DNA of 64,000 bases from Calothrix sp. NIES-4101 (GTDB lineage: Bacteria; Cyanobacteriota; Cyanobacteriia; Cyanobacteriales; Nostocaceae): assembly GCA_004296455.1 (NCBI GenBank), contig AP018280.1:4960001-5024000 (forward strand). The letters run 5' to 3'. The translations under genes were made by a program, and so were the position numbers. Position 1 is the first letter of the stretch; the number at the start of each line of letters is the position of its first letter. Positions 8,465 to 18,181 of the stretch are shown here, in pieces. Below the pieces are notes generated by a model. The model did no database searches, had not been told where the DNA came from, and was given only the letters and a program-made list of their open reading frames with translations.

Positions 8465-10093
8465 GTGGTTAATTCAGAAGTTTCATCTACAAGTAAAACT
8501 GTAGAAACCAAAATTACAGTCGTCACAGTTTACACCGACCAAGCCTTAGTGACACGTCGGGGTATTATTGAACTAACAGGTGAAGAACAGAAATTAGTGA
8601 TAAACCATCTACCAGCAACCTTAAACACAGACTCGGTGCGTGTCGGTGGTAGTGGTAGGATGGCAGTGGGTGTATTGGGAGTAAGCGCAGAGCGGATTTA
8701 CACCAGTGAGCCAGTCGCAGCAAAAGTTTCCCAGATTACGCAACACATTGAGCAGTTAGAATCAGAAATGAACTATTTGCAAGCACAACTTGATGGTTTG
8801 GCTTTGCAGTCTAGGTTTATTGAAGGTTTGCGAGAAAAAACCGAAGAGCCATTTGCTCAAAGTATTTCTCGGAAAAATCTTAGTCTCAGTGAGACTTTGG
8901 ATTTTGTCAATTTTTTAGGTAGTCAATTTACCGAATATGGAATTGCAACGAGAGATTACAGCAACCGTAAACAGGAAATCGAAAAAGAACTCAAATTGCT
9001 GCAAAAACAGTTGCAAGATGTCCAAAATCCACACCCCCAAGAGAGTTTTCGACTAGTTATAGATGTCGAAACTAGTGGAATTGGAGAGTTTGAGCTTGAG
9101 GTTTCCTATGTGGTGAATTATGCCAGTTGGGTACCGCTTTATGATGTCCGAGTCAATAGTACCAACAGTATCGTCAATTTGAGTTATTTGGCAGAGGTAA
9201 CACAAAATACGGGGGAAGATTGGGAAGATGTGTTGCTAACACTGTCTACTGCTAAACCGGGCTTAGGGACATTACCTCCAAAACCAGAGCCTTGGTATTT
9301 GAATATACGAACAGTCATGCCGTTTGCAGGTGCAGTACCAGCATCAGCATCATTAGACACACCAGACTTTGTGCAAAGAAAGCGTACATTATTATCTCAG
9401 TCTGCAATGGCAGAACATGATTCAGACGAAACACTTATCGAAGCCGAAACAATCAATGCGGAAATATTCCGAGAAGGTAGTGTAGTATCCTTCAAATTAA
9501 ATAGTAGTGGGAATATTCCGAGCGATCGCACACCGCATAAAGTAACTATTTTTAATGATAATTTTGATTGCAATTTTGCCTATGTGGCAATGCCGCGTTT
9601 GGTAAGTTTTGCTTATTTGCAAACGACGGTGAAAAATCCTGCTAATGGTGCAACGTTATTACCTGGGAAAGCGAATATTTTCCGTGACAATATGTTTGTG
9701 GGGACGACACAGTTAGACAATATTGCACCGGGACAGGAATTTAAGGTGAATTTGGGTATTGATGAAGGTTTAAAGATTGAACGGGAATTGGTTGAACGTC
9801 AAGTTGATAAAAAATTAATTGGTAGTAATCTAAAAATTACTTTTGGCTATCGGTTAGTAATTACTAATTTACTCAGCCAAGAAGCTAAATTAGCATTGAC
9901 TGAGCAGATACCAAAGAGTCGTCATGAACAAATCAAGGTGAGTTTAAATCGCAGCAATCCGCAAATTCAACTTGGGGAAATGGGGATATTGGAATGGTTA
10001 TTAAATCTAGCACCCCAGGGGAAGCAGGAAGTTTACTACCAGTTTACAGTTGAGCATCCACCGCAGTTAAATATAGTTGGCTTGGATATTTAA
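8465..10093 (+). CDS. MuiA-like DUF4139 family protein
   Basis: A 542-residue protein with the MuiA (mucoidy inhibitor A) layout. An N-terminal DUF4140-like segment is at about 15-115 (VVTVYTDQALVTRRGIIEL), a coiled coil is predicted from about 95-125 and 165-195, and a large beta-rich DUF4139 domain runs from about 210 to the end with YVVNYASWVPLYDVRVNS and a conserved TQNTGEDWEDV-like segment. No signal peptide is visible. Biochemical function is unknown for the family; the name derives from an E. coli mucoidy phenotype. The start is GTG at 8465 with an aaggaa site about 10 bases upstream. Confidence 0.8.
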   Translation: MVNSEVSSTSKTVETKITVVTVYTDQALVTRRGIIELTGEEQKLVINHLPATLNTDSVRVGGSGRMAVGVLGVSAERIYTSEPVAAKVSQITQHIEQLESEMNYLQAQLDGLALQSRFIEGLREKTEEPFAQSISRKNLSLSETLDFVNFLGSQFTEYGIATRDYSNRKQEIEKELKLLQKQLQDVQNPHPQESFRLVIDVETSGIGEFELEVSYVVNYASWVPLYDVRVNSTNSIVNLSYLAEVTQNTGEDWEDVLLTLSTAKPGLGTLPPKPEPWYLNIRTVMPFAGAVPASASLDTPDFVQRKRTLLSQSAMAEHDSDETLIEAETINAEIFREGSVVSFKLNSSGNIPSDRTPHKVTIFNDNFDCNFAYVAMPRLVSFAYLQTTVKNPANGATLLPGKANIFRDNMFVGTTQLDNIAPGQEFKVNLGIDEGLKIERELVERQVDKKLIGSNLKITFGYRLVITNLLSQEAKLALTEQIPKSRHEQIKVSLNRSNPQIQLGEMGILEWLLNLAPQGKQEVYYQFTVEHPPQLNIVGLDI

Positions 10094-10165
10094 TTAGCGC
10101 TTTTTTATTACTCTCGCAGGAGTATAATAAGCCTATTGTTACTTTAACTTTGTAAGGGTGTTAGA

Positions 10166-11467
10166 TTGTTTCCAAGACAAGCTACCGCAACCATCACCGT
10201 AGTAGACCAATACTGCGATGAATATAAGGACTTATTCCCAGAAGTGAGGACATTCGAGAATTTCAAATATCTTCACGTAGGAATTTTGTCTGAGATTAAA
10301 CGTAAATCCTTACCAGAAATAGCAAAGGCTGTAGGTTTACATGATGCACAACCACTACAAAATTTTCTGACAAATTCACCTTGGTCAATAGTGGATTTAA
10401 GAAATAGAAGATTAGAACTGACATTAAAAATGTTAAATGGACGTGCATTTAAGTTGGTAATCGATGAAACCGGAGATAAAAAGAAAGGAAACCATACAGA
10501 CTATGTGGCAAGACAATATATTGGGAACTTAGGTAAAGTTGATAATGGGATGGTTTCAGTTAATGCTTATGGAGTCTTAGGAGACTTAACGTTTCCTTTA
10601 ATATTTCTAGTCTTTAAACCAAGAAAAACACTTAAAGAAGGAGAAGCATATAAAACTAAACCTCAGTTGGCTGTAGAAATAATTGAAACACTCATTGAAT
10701 TAGGATTTAACTTTGATTTGGTTTTAGCAGATAGTCTTTATGGTGAAAGTCCAACATTTGTCTCAACCTTATCAAAATATAACAAGCACTATCTACTAGC
10801 GATTAGAAGTAATAATAGAGAATTAGCATCACCTCTGCAAACAGCCATATATAGTGATTGGCAGGAATTTGAACGTGTATTTAGTGATGGAAAATCCGAA
10901 AAAAGATATATACAACAAATAATTTTTAGCGAATCCAAACCAGAAACATATTGGCGGATTACCAGCGACCCAGAAAAGTTGCAAAAAAATCAGACTTGGT
11001 ATGTTAAAACAGATTCAAAAGGCGAGGTAGCAGAACAATTAGGAAATTTATATGGATTTCGCAATTGGGTAGAATATGCTTTTAAACAAGGTAAAAATGA
11101 ACTGGGTTGGGCAGATTTTAGACTTACACAATACCACCAAATAGATAAATGGTGGGAAATTGTTATGAGCGTTTATTTTTTTGTAAGTTTACAGGCGCAA
11201 GCAAGAAATGAATCATATGATAAGCAATCACCCGAGGGAAATGCCCCAGAGCCATCAGATTTTAGTAAGCACAAGTGGTGGGATTATAAAAGAGGGTGGA
11301 AATCAACATTAAACAATTTAAGATTAATTGTTCAGCCATATATTTTCTGGAATTTAATTCAGCCTTGGTTAGCAGTCTTTATTAATAAAAACTTGCTTTT
11401 AGGATTTCAGAAAATTCTAGAAATCATGAACCTATTTCAAGGTTATATACCTGTGGATTCTGGATAA
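10166..11467 (+). CDS. IS701-family transposase, apparently intact
   Basis: A 433-residue DDE transposase. Candidate catalytic residues are Asp100 (KLVIDETGDKKKG), Asp189 (LVLADSLYGES) and a Glu in NWVEYAFKQGKNELGW (Glu303 or Glu312). The N-terminal segment and the ADSLYGE motif fit the IS701 group, first described in Calothrix. The start is TTG at 10166 with gtaaggg upstream. The frame is full length without stops. I could not identify matching terminal inverted repeats or the target duplication by eye. A hairpin (TTATTACTC...GAGTATAATAA) lies just upstream at about 10107-10132. Confidence 0.85.
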   Translation: MFPRQATATITVVDQYCDEYKDLFPEVRTFENFKYLHVGILSEIKRKSLPEIAKAVGLHDAQPLQNFLTNSPWSIVDLRNRRLELTLKMLNGRAFKLVIDETGDKKKGNHTDYVARQYIGNLGKVDNGMVSVNAYGVLGDLTFPLIFLVFKPRKTLKEGEAYKTKPQLAVEIIETLIELGFNFDLVLADSLYGESPTFVSTLSKYNKHYLLAIRSNNRELASPLQTAIYSDWQEFERVFSDGKSEKRYIQQIIFSESKPETYWRITSDPEKLQKNQTWYVKTDSKGEVAEQLGNLYGFRNWVEYAFKQGKNELGWADFRLTQYHQIDKWWEIVMSVYFFVSLQAQARNESYDKQSPEGNAPEPSDFSKHKWWDYKRGWKSTLNNLRLIVQPYIFWNLIQPWLAVFINKNLLLGFQKILEIMNLFQGYIPVDSG

Positions 11468-11999
11468 AAACAAGCCTGTGTTTAAATCACAAATTTTCAG
11501 TCATTCACTATTGATGTGTGTCGAATACAACGCACGCTACCAATTCAGTCTACAAATATTCACGTAGGCTTTTTCTGCTTTACAGATTAAGTGATAAATC
11601 ATGTCACCTGTAATACCAATTCACAATTCGCAATTCGCAATTCGCAATTAATAAATCCTGATTTTACAAGGGTTTCAGAATTTGGATATGTTTCACGATT
11701 TTAGTGAAATGGTATAAGGCTATTCTATGTATCTTTTTATAATATATATTGACTCTCTGTGCCTCAAAAAGCGCTCTGAAAGGTATATTTTCTTTAAAAA
11801 CTGAAATAATTTTAAAAATCTATATATTTTTCTCCCGCCAGAGACATAAAAGAGCGTTAGTCAAATTTTTGGTGGTTAAAGAAGATAGAACTGTACACTA
11901 TCGATTGATCAAATCAAAGACTTGCCTGTACTATCCCCTGCCCTTTTTTAGTTTCGTCTAACTCACGTTATGATTATGTAAACCACTTTACGCAAGTCT
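11468..11999. other. Gap after the transposase, with heptamer repeats
   Basis: 532 bases that presumably include the right end of the insertion sequence. The heptamer array at 11617-11651 is described separately. The remainder is AT-rich; no credible gene was seen. Confidence 0.5.
11617..11651. repeat. Heptamer tandem repeat (CAATTCG)
   Basis: Five consecutive 7-base units, CAATTCA then three CAATTCG then CAATTAA. This is the short tandem repeat class typical of heterocystous cyanobacteria. Confidence 0.9.
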
Positions 12000-12359
12000 A
12001 TGGAGCCGGATAATTTGCCAACCGAGGTGATTTTAACGCATCCACTTCAATCTCTTGGTAGCATCAAACTTGATTGGATGCCACAACCAGGAAATTATCT
12101 CGATTTCCAAGGAAAAACCTATGCTGTTTTAGAACGTCGCCACAGATATCAATTAAAGTCTGGACGATACCACTTACAGACAATTGCGCTTTACGTTCAG
12201 TCAGCAAAACGTCCCGTCGAAAAAACTTTAGTAAAAGGACGCTGGGTTATCGGCGATGCCACATGTCGCTACAATGCGAGTTCTGAACTGGTTCGCTGTG
12301 CAGTTAACCCAGATGGTCCCTGTGAATCTTGTTGCTATTATGAAAGTGTTGAATGCTAA
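12000..12359 (+). CDS. DUF6464-like cyanobacterial protein with Cys-rich C-terminus
   Basis: A 119-residue soluble protein of unknown function. The N-terminal part is beta-rich ([35 protein letters not shown]). The C-terminus concentrates cysteines ([28 protein letters not shown], final Cys), which could bind a metal or form disulfides. I associate it with the DUF6464 family of cyanobacteria from memory. It converges on fmt, the two stops overlapping by 4 bases. Start is the ATG at 12000; no strong ribosome site was seen. Confidence 0.7.
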   Translation: MEPDNLPTEVILTHPLQSLGSIKLDWMPQPGNYLDFQGKTYAVLERRHRYQLKSGRYHLQTIALYVQSAKRPVEKTLVKGRWVIGDATCRYNASSELVRCAVNPDGPCESCCYYESVEC

Positions 12360-13351
12360 GAAAAAACTTCTCCAAGATTTAACCGCATTCCATTCACAAA
12401 GTCCCATCCTGATTGAGGACGTTTGCCTGCTGGTTGCACCTCGTGGAGTAGCAATAAGCCACTTCCTGTTTTTACCAGTGCTCCCATCCCTTTAATAATA
12501 CTGACAATTTCTCCAGCTTTGAATGAAGAAATTGAGACATCTGTTAATTTTGGCTGTAATTCCTGAAATTGTTGCGGTAATTCGATGGAATTATCGTTAC
12601 TAATAGGAACAGAAGCTGTAATTTTCAAGGTTTGTTCGCGAAAATTAGCAATACAATGGGGATAAAAGCCACGGATTTGATTATGCAAATCAATTGCAGT
12701 TTTTGACCAGTCTAATTTATAATCTTCTTTTTTGATTAACGGTGCGTAAGTTGCCAAATTGTGATCTTGGGGAATTGCTCGGATTTCTCTGGTTTCGAGT
12801 TTAAGTAAAGTTTTTATTAATAAATCTGCACCTAAAATAGACAGTCTGTCTGCTAAAGTATTGGCATTATCCAGTAAATCGATTGATGTTGTCGCCTTGA
12901 GTAACATCGCCCCAGTATCCATACCCGCATCCATGAGCATAGTAGTAATACCTGTTTCTGTTTTACCCTGATACAAACACCATTGAATCGGGGCTGCACC
13001 TCGATATTCAGGCAAAATCGAACCATGTACATTGATACTACCAAGTTTGGGTATGTCAAGAATTTCTTGGGATAAGATTTGTCCGTAGGCAACAACTACA
13101 AATGCGTCTGCACCACATTGTTTGAGTTCATTTAAGGTTTCCGCATCTTTTTTGATTCTTAAAGGTTGCCAAATTGGCAAGTTATGGGTTAGAGCTAGAT
13201 GTTTAATCGGTGAAGGTGTTAATTTGTTACCACGTTCACGTCGTTTATCCGGTTGAGTAACTACAGCCAAAACTTCAAAACTAGGATGATTAAGTAGTTT
13301 TTCTAGGGTAGGAACAGCAAATTGTGGTGTACCAAAAAATACTATTTTCAT
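12356..13351 (-). CDS. fmt: Methionyl-tRNA formyltransferase
   Basis: A 331-residue enzyme that formylates initiator Met-tRNA with 10-formyl-tetrahydrofolate. The N-terminus [20 protein letters not shown], the catalytic triad residues Asn107 and His109 ([20 protein letters not shown]) and Asp145 ([11 protein letters not shown]), and the C-terminal OB-like domain from about 205 are all present at normal length. The start ATG is unambiguous. It stands alone on the minus strand, with a 965-base gap upstream. Confidence 0.96.
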   Translation of the reverse strand: MKIVFFGTPQFAVPTLEKLLNHPSFEVLAVVTQPDKRRERGNKLTPSPIKHLALTHNLPIWQPLRIKKDAETLNELKQCGADAFVVVAYGQILSQEILDIPKLGSINVHGSILPEYRGAAPIQWCLYQGKTETGITTMLMDAGMDTGAMLLKATTSIDLLDNANTLADRLSILGADLLIKTLLKLETREIRAIPQDHNLATYAPLIKKEDYKLDWSKTAIDLHNQIRGFYPHCIANFREQTLKITASVPISNDNSIELPQQFQELQPKLTDVSISSFKAGEIVSIIKGMGALVKTGSGLLLLHEVQPAGKRPQSGWDFVNGMRLNLGEVFS

Positions 13352-14316
13352 AATTACGAATTTTCTCCGATCGCTGATTTAATCACAATTAAAAGATCAT
13401 CCTGGAAATTACACAAAATTATTGATCAAGCAATTCGTATATTTTGCTACAAAATTAGATATTTTGAGATTGTACTTTGGTTGAGCGATCGCAATTCCTA
13501 GCAGAGAATTTATGACATCGATTCTAAGAAGTGATCATAAACAAAATTTTTGGTGGGATAGGTGACGTAATGCTACCAAGTGAGACTATAATGTAGTTGG
13601 ATACAAGATTTAATCACATCTACCACACTCGCTTTTACTAATTTCTGCTCTCCAGAATGTTTTTAAGAATAGTTCATAATAAGTCCCTTTCTAAGAATCT
13701 ACTTTATCAATTCGCCAAAGCTAAGACTTCAGAACTAAAACTTGGACACAGCCGTTAGTAATTGATTGCTTGAAACTTAACTAGTAATTCCGATTCTTTC
13801 AATCTTAATATTTATTTGTTTCTGAAAAGCAAAAAAGGCTTGGCTTGTATATTTTATATTTGGCTAATCCTGTCTTAAAATTATGCTGTGATTGCAGCAG
13901 ACAACGCCAGAATTGAGAAAATCAGAATCGAGATATGTAATAACCCGGAAATATTAACCAGGTTTTACAAAAAATCTACGAGTCTCAAAAGCTCTAATTT
14001 TGTCATTTTTTGCTTACACATCTATATACTAATTATTTTGTAGATGTATTTTATACTTTTTGTTTTCAGTGTAACTAGGTGAGTATAGATTACGGAAAAT
14101 ACCGTTTGTTTTCAGGAATTACTGGATACCAAACTGTATGTATAGTTAGTTAGTTTCAAGAGGTGCATCCGTGATACATATTGTTTTTATGTAAAACAAT
14201 GCAAAAATTTTGTTCAAATCTAAAGTTTCCTGTTATACCTGTAATAGGTTTGTCTTGATTTAGCTGTCTCGGCATTTCTCTTCACACAGCAACACCCCCT
14301 TCTAGAGAGTCAACAG
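13352..14316. other. Long intergenic region between divergent fmt and a secreted-protein gene
   Basis: 965 bases, AT-rich, with a HIP1 site near 13486. It must contain the fmt promoter and the promoter of the plus-strand gene at 14317. I found no ORF, tRNA or recognisable RNA; a small RNA cannot be excluded. Confidence 0.5.
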
Positions 14317-15603
14317 ATGCTGAAAACCCTTTTGTTGTCAGGATGGTTTCGCGTACAACCATTTTTTAAGTATGTTGTCGTCGTCATGCTCGTTGCGCCT
14401 TTCTTGGCAGCTAGCAGTCACGCCACATCACTCACGCAGTCAGAAGTAGCAACGAGTGATTCTGCTTCTGTCACCAAAAATACTGACTCTACGATGGTAG
14501 AAACAGGAGGTGTTGGTGACTCTGCAATGAACCAAATATTACAACCTAATCAAAATAAAGATAATTTATCGGCAGAGATAATGGGGCCAATGCCGATGGA
14601 AATGGCTGCTGTTGTCGAACCACATCTGTTAGGAACTAGGGCTAGTTCTGGGTTGGAAGCGGGGAACAAGCTAGAGAAAGACCCATTTGCAACTGTTGAA
14701 TTAGCTCCGCCAGCCAATAATTCCGAACTGCGATTAAGTGAGAAGACGAGCCAAAGTGATTTGATTCAAAGATTAAGAGCAGCTAAGAGTTTTGCAAACG
14801 AAAATCAGACTTCATTGTACGCAGCAAAAATTGACCCAATTATTCGCGAATCCGGCTCCAATATTGCCGAAATTACAGCACCAGGTCAAGCTGATGTAGC
14901 TGAACAAAAGCAATCGGAAGATCCATTAGGCAGTGCTTATCCCATACCGATGAAATGGATTTCCCAAACCCAAGAATCTATGGGGCCTAAGGGTGGTGGT
15001 GTTGGTTATTACCGGAGTGTTCCTGTAATTTCCCCTGACGGTCGTTATGCAGTATACAGTCGTGTGCAACTTGAAGTTAATCCAGAATTGCACAACAGTC
15101 GCGTCAGTAGTGTTTTGTTTATTGAAGACCGACAAACTAAGCAATTGCGGGTTGTGACCTCAACTTCGCGTAACCGTGATGTATTAATTAATGTCAAATC
15201 TGCACCTGATGCTAACGGAGAAGGAACAATCGGTGTATTAGTTCCTATTAGTTGGTCAGAAAAAGGCGATCGCTTCTTAGCAAGACGATTTGAAGGGATC
15301 ATGAATACATCTGATGTATCCGACTATGCAGTAATTTGGCATCGTGAAAAAGGCCGGACAAATATTGTTGGACCTGCCCAGGAAAAGGACGAACACGAAA
15401 AAATTTCGATTCTCTTAGGCTGGAGCAAGTCACAACCCAACCATGTATTATTCCGCACAGGCGAACTTGGTGAAGAAGACTGGTCATTACTTAGCGTTGC
15501 TGACAACGGTAAGACCGCAAATGCGATTGAGAGAGACCAACCTGTTACTTTTGGCAAGCAAGCAGCACAAGTTTGGGCAGGCCCACAAGTAGCATATCGA
15601 TAA
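14317..15603 (+). CDS. Secreted cyanobacterial hypothetical protein
   Basis: A 428-residue protein that I do not recognise by function. An N-terminal signal or anchor lies at about 17-38 (FKYVVVVMLVAPFLAASSHA). A low-complexity Ser/Thr/Gln-rich region extends to about 200. The C-terminal domain (about 205-428) contains blade-like segments such as VISPDGRYAVYSRVQ, SSVLFIEDRQTKQLRVV and DYAVIWHREKGRTNIV, resembling a partial TolB/WD-type beta-propeller. It is monocistronic with a strong terminator 28 bases downstream. Export to periplasm or envelope is inferred from the N-terminus. Confidence 0.7.
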   Translation: MLKTLLLSGWFRVQPFFKYVVVVMLVAPFLAASSHATSLTQSEVATSDSASVTKNTDSTMVETGGVGDSAMNQILQPNQNKDNLSAEIMGPMPMEMAAVVEPHLLGTRASSGLEAGNKLEKDPFATVELAPPANNSELRLSEKTSQSDLIQRLRAAKSFANENQTSLYAAKIDPIIRESGSNIAEITAPGQADVAEQKQSEDPLGSAYPIPMKWISQTQESMGPKGGGVGYYRSVPVISPDGRYAVYSRVQLEVNPELHNSRVSSVLFIEDRQTKQLRVVTSTSRNRDVLINVKSAPDANGEGTIGVLVPISWSEKGDRFLARRFEGIMNTSDVSDYAVIWHREKGRTNIVGPAQEKDEHEKISILLGWSKSQPNHVLFRTGELGEEDWSLLSVADNGKTANAIERDQPVTFGKQAAQVWAGPQVAYR

Positions 15604-15630
15604 GCCAGAAAGTTGCAAATTCCAAATTAG

Positions 15631-15670
15631 AAGAACCCCGTTTTTGTTACTAGCAAAAACGGGGTTCTTT
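15631..15670 (+). terminator. Strong rho-independent terminator
   Basis: A perfect stem AAGAACCCCGTTTTTG / CAAAAACGGGGTTCTT with a 7-base loop, starting 28 bases after the stop of the upstream gene and flanked by T-rich sequence. The symmetric A/T flanks mean it could work in both directions. Confidence 0.9.
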
Positions 15671-15843
15671 GATTTAAAAATATTCAATTTCTTATGACTT
15701 GATAACCTGAAAATAATTTTGAGATTTTTAATTTCATCTTCACCAATAGATAATAACTATATAACTAATAAAATATGAATTACTCAGTTATTAACTACTA
15801 GCTCTAGAGCCGCTTTCTTTCAAGGAGATGCATTCGATTGCTC

Positions 15844-16233
15844 TTAATCATTAACTTCTTTGTTCATCAACACGACTCGGCGTTGATTGGGATCAAAACG
15901 ATATCCCTGCTGCTGCATAATACTTTGAGTCTGTCGCGGGTCAAAGTTACGGCTAAACTCAGCCTGTAGGATATCGACACGAGCTTCCATTTGGTTGACT
16001 TCAGTGCGAACAGCGCGTAACTTTTCTTGCTGAGTCCAATGATCAGGTAATATTTGTACCAAAGCTGATATGGCCGCAGTTGAGATGGCAATATTCACAC
16101 CAATTTTGACAGATGTTTCCAGTGCCATAACTCGGTAGGAGCGCTGGCGAAGATGCCGATGTGGTCTGGGAGTTACCCGATTTTTTTGTTTTGGCTGTTG
16201 TAGTGGAGGGCTGGAAGATTGGATGGCATTCAT
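15844..16233 (-). CDS. Small bitopic membrane protein with coiled coil
   Basis: A 129-residue protein with a basic Pro/Gln-rich cytoplasmic N-terminus (about 1-40), one membrane helix (about 42-62, GVNIAISTAAISALVQILP), and a predicted coiled coil (about 66-95, QEKLRAVRTEVNQMEARVD). This FtsL/FtsB-like topology resembles the cyanobacterial Slr1601-type putative cell-division proteins, an assignment made from memory. Conserved C-terminal residues include YRFDPNQRRVVLMNKE. The ATG start is followed by a normal reading frame. It is 250 bases from psaM on the same strand. Confidence 0.65.
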   Translation of the reverse strand: MNAIQSSSPPLQQPKQKNRVTPRPHRHLRQRSYRVMALETSVKIGVNIAISTAAISALVQILPDHWTQQEKLRAVRTEVNQMEARVDILQAEFSRNFDPRQTQSIMQQQGYRFDPNQRRVVLMNKEVND

Positions 16234-16485
16234 AATTGTTAAGAAGAGGAACCTCGCTCTCGAAAAAGGTTACACCGCAAGCAAAATTTATTTTAACGAA
16301 TGCGGTTTAGTTTTGCTGTCATATTACTTTATTTTTTGGATTTTGCTACGGTAATTTCACTGTGAACAAGCAAACCTGGCAGTATTAGTCAGTATTTTCA
16401 CTAGAATTAACAAAAATTCCCAGAAATTACTAGCTTTTCTGCCAGGTGGCTATACATTTGCTCTAATAGCAAGTGTTAGCAAATT

Positions 16486-16584
16486 TTAGTTTTTGTACAA
16501 TTCAGTTGCTAAACGCCAAGCCAGTAAGCCTGGGATCAGAGCAACAACAAGAGCAATGTAGACTTGGGTATCTGATAATGACAT
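16486..16584 (-). CDS. psaM: Photosystem I reaction center subunit XII (PsaM)
   Basis: A 32-residue single-helix thylakoid protein whose translation starts [19 protein letters not shown] and ends LATELYKN, essentially the canonical PsaM sequence. PsaM sits near PsaB at the PSI trimer interface. A strong ggagg ribosome site lies in ctaggaggactcacgcgATG. The gene is too short for ordinary gene callers but is complete. It is monocistronic with AT-rich flanks. Confidence 0.97.
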   Translation of the reverse strand: MSLSDTQVYIALVVALIPGLLAWRLATELYKN

Positions 16585-16786
16585 CGCGTGAGTCCTCCTA
16601 GATTTACCAACTTATTTTAAAGAATTCATTTACTACTTTTCCTTGTTTTGCCAAAATTGGGGAATAGCTTGTTACAAGATGCAACATAATTTAGTTATTT
16701 GTTAATAGTTAATGCTTATTTGTTCAATTTAAACATTTAGCATTTGTCAAGTTTTTTTATTAAAAATTAAAATACTTTCCAAGAAT

Positions 16787-18070
16787 ATGAGTTTGTATTT
16801 GGGCATTGATTTTGGAACTTCTGGTGCCAGGTGTGCAGTAATTGATGGGGAAGCCAAAATCCAGGTAGAGGGGCGTTATCCCTTGAATATGGCACAGGAA
16901 TCAGATTTACCTAGTTGCTGGCATAAAGCATTATTGGCACTATTAGGGGAAATTCCTCTGGATTTGAGGCGAGAAATCCAAGCGATCGCAATTAATGGAA
17001 CTTCTGCTACCGTGATGGTGTGCGATGGCTTGGGAAAGCCTTTAGGAACTCCCTTACTCTACAGCGATGCACGGGGAGCTAGTTTGTTAGAGCAACTGCA
17101 AAAAATAGCGCCGGCAAATAACACTGTATTGAGCGCAACTTCTAGCTTAGTGAAGTTACTATGGTTTTCGCAGTTAGAGTTTTTTTCACAAGCCAAGTAT
17201 TTCCTGCATCAAGCCGATTGGCTAGGGTTTTTGTTGCATGGACAGTTAGGTATTAGTGATTATCATAATGCTTTAAAGTTGGGGTACGACGTAGAAAAGT
17301 TAAAATATCCAGATTGGTTAGCACAGTTAGATATCGCGATTCTATTGCCGAAAATTGTAGCACCGGGAGATGCGATCGCGACCATTACTCCCGAAATAGC
17401 TGCTCGCTTTCATTTACCTCCAGATTGCCTTATTTGCGCCGGCACAACCGACAGTATCGCCGCTTTTTTTGCTAGTGGTGCGACATCCCCTGGAGAAGCC
17501 GTCACATCCCTTGGTTCTACCCTCGCTGTGAAATTACTTAGTCGTCACCGGATTGAGAATTCAAGATACGGGATTTACAGCCACCGTTTTCCAGATTTTA
17601 GGAAACTCGGAACACAAGAAGATTTATGGTTAGTTGGAGGTGCTTCCAATACGGGTGGGGCAGTATTGCGTCATTTCTTCACCAACCTTGAATTAGATAA
17701 CCTGAGTCGGGAAATTAATACGGAAAGAAGCAGTAAATTCGATTATTACCCATTACTGCAACCTGGAGAACGTTTTCCAATTAACGATGCAAATTTACAG
17801 CCACGATTAGAACCTCGTCCGAAAAATGATGTGGAATTTTTACATGGATTATTGTCAAGTATTGCTCGTATCGAAGCCAAGGGCTATGAATTATTACAGG
17901 AATTAGGTGCAGATAAATTAAGTCGTGTTTATACAGCAGGTGGAGGTGCTGCAAATGACAAATGGACAAAAATTCGCCAGCGATACTTACAAGTACCCAT
18001 ATTATCCTCAGTCAATAATGAAGCTGCATATGGCAGTGCATTATTGGCGATGTGGGGTACGAACCGCTAA
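16787..18070 (+). CDS. FGGY-family carbohydrate kinase, D-ribulokinase (SePSK/AtXK-1) type
   Basis: A 427-residue sugar kinase with the N-terminal phosphate motif LGIDFGTSGARCAVIDG, the catalytic Asp in GTTDSIAAFFASG, and the C-terminal adenosine motif YTAGGGAANDKWTKIRQ. Length and sequence fit the cyanobacterial/plant group formerly called xylulokinase-like, for which D-ribulose phosphorylation has been shown in Synechococcus SePSK and Arabidopsis XK-1. A likely role is salvage of D-ribulose into ribulose 5-phosphate. The ATG start has 'tccaagaat' upstream, a weak site. Substrate specificity is inferred from the family. Confidence 0.82.
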   Translation: MSLYLGIDFGTSGARCAVIDGEAKIQVEGRYPLNMAQESDLPSCWHKALLALLGEIPLDLRREIQAIAINGTSATVMVCDGLGKPLGTPLLYSDARGASLLEQLQKIAPANNTVLSATSSLVKLLWFSQLEFFSQAKYFLHQADWLGFLLHGQLGISDYHNALKLGYDVEKLKYPDWLAQLDIAILLPKIVAPGDAIATITPEIAARFHLPPDCLICAGTTDSIAAFFASGATSPGEAVTSLGSTLAVKLLSRHRIENSRYGIYSHRFPDFRKLGTQEDLWLVGGASNTGGAVLRHFFTNLELDNLSREINTERSSKFDYYPLLQPGERFPINDANLQPRLEPRPKNDVEFLHGLLSSIARIEAKGYELLQELGADKLSRVYTAGGGAANDKWTKIRQRYLQVPILSSVNNEAAYGSALLAMWGTNR

Positions 18071-18181
18071 ATATTTTAGGTAAATATTTTAAACATTCTA
18101 TATATTTCCAGCACAATTTAACGCTGCTAGGTTACAGGAAAAAAGGCTGGAAAATCTATATGATTGTAAGATGATTGAAAG

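Noticed and set aside
11749-11961. 70-codon frame downstream of the transposase
   Set aside because: No ribosome site, basic/aromatic low-complexity translation and no family resemblance.
12256-12495. 79-codon frame spanning the DUF6464-like gene end and the fmt 3' end
   Set aside because: It overlaps two well-supported genes in other frames.
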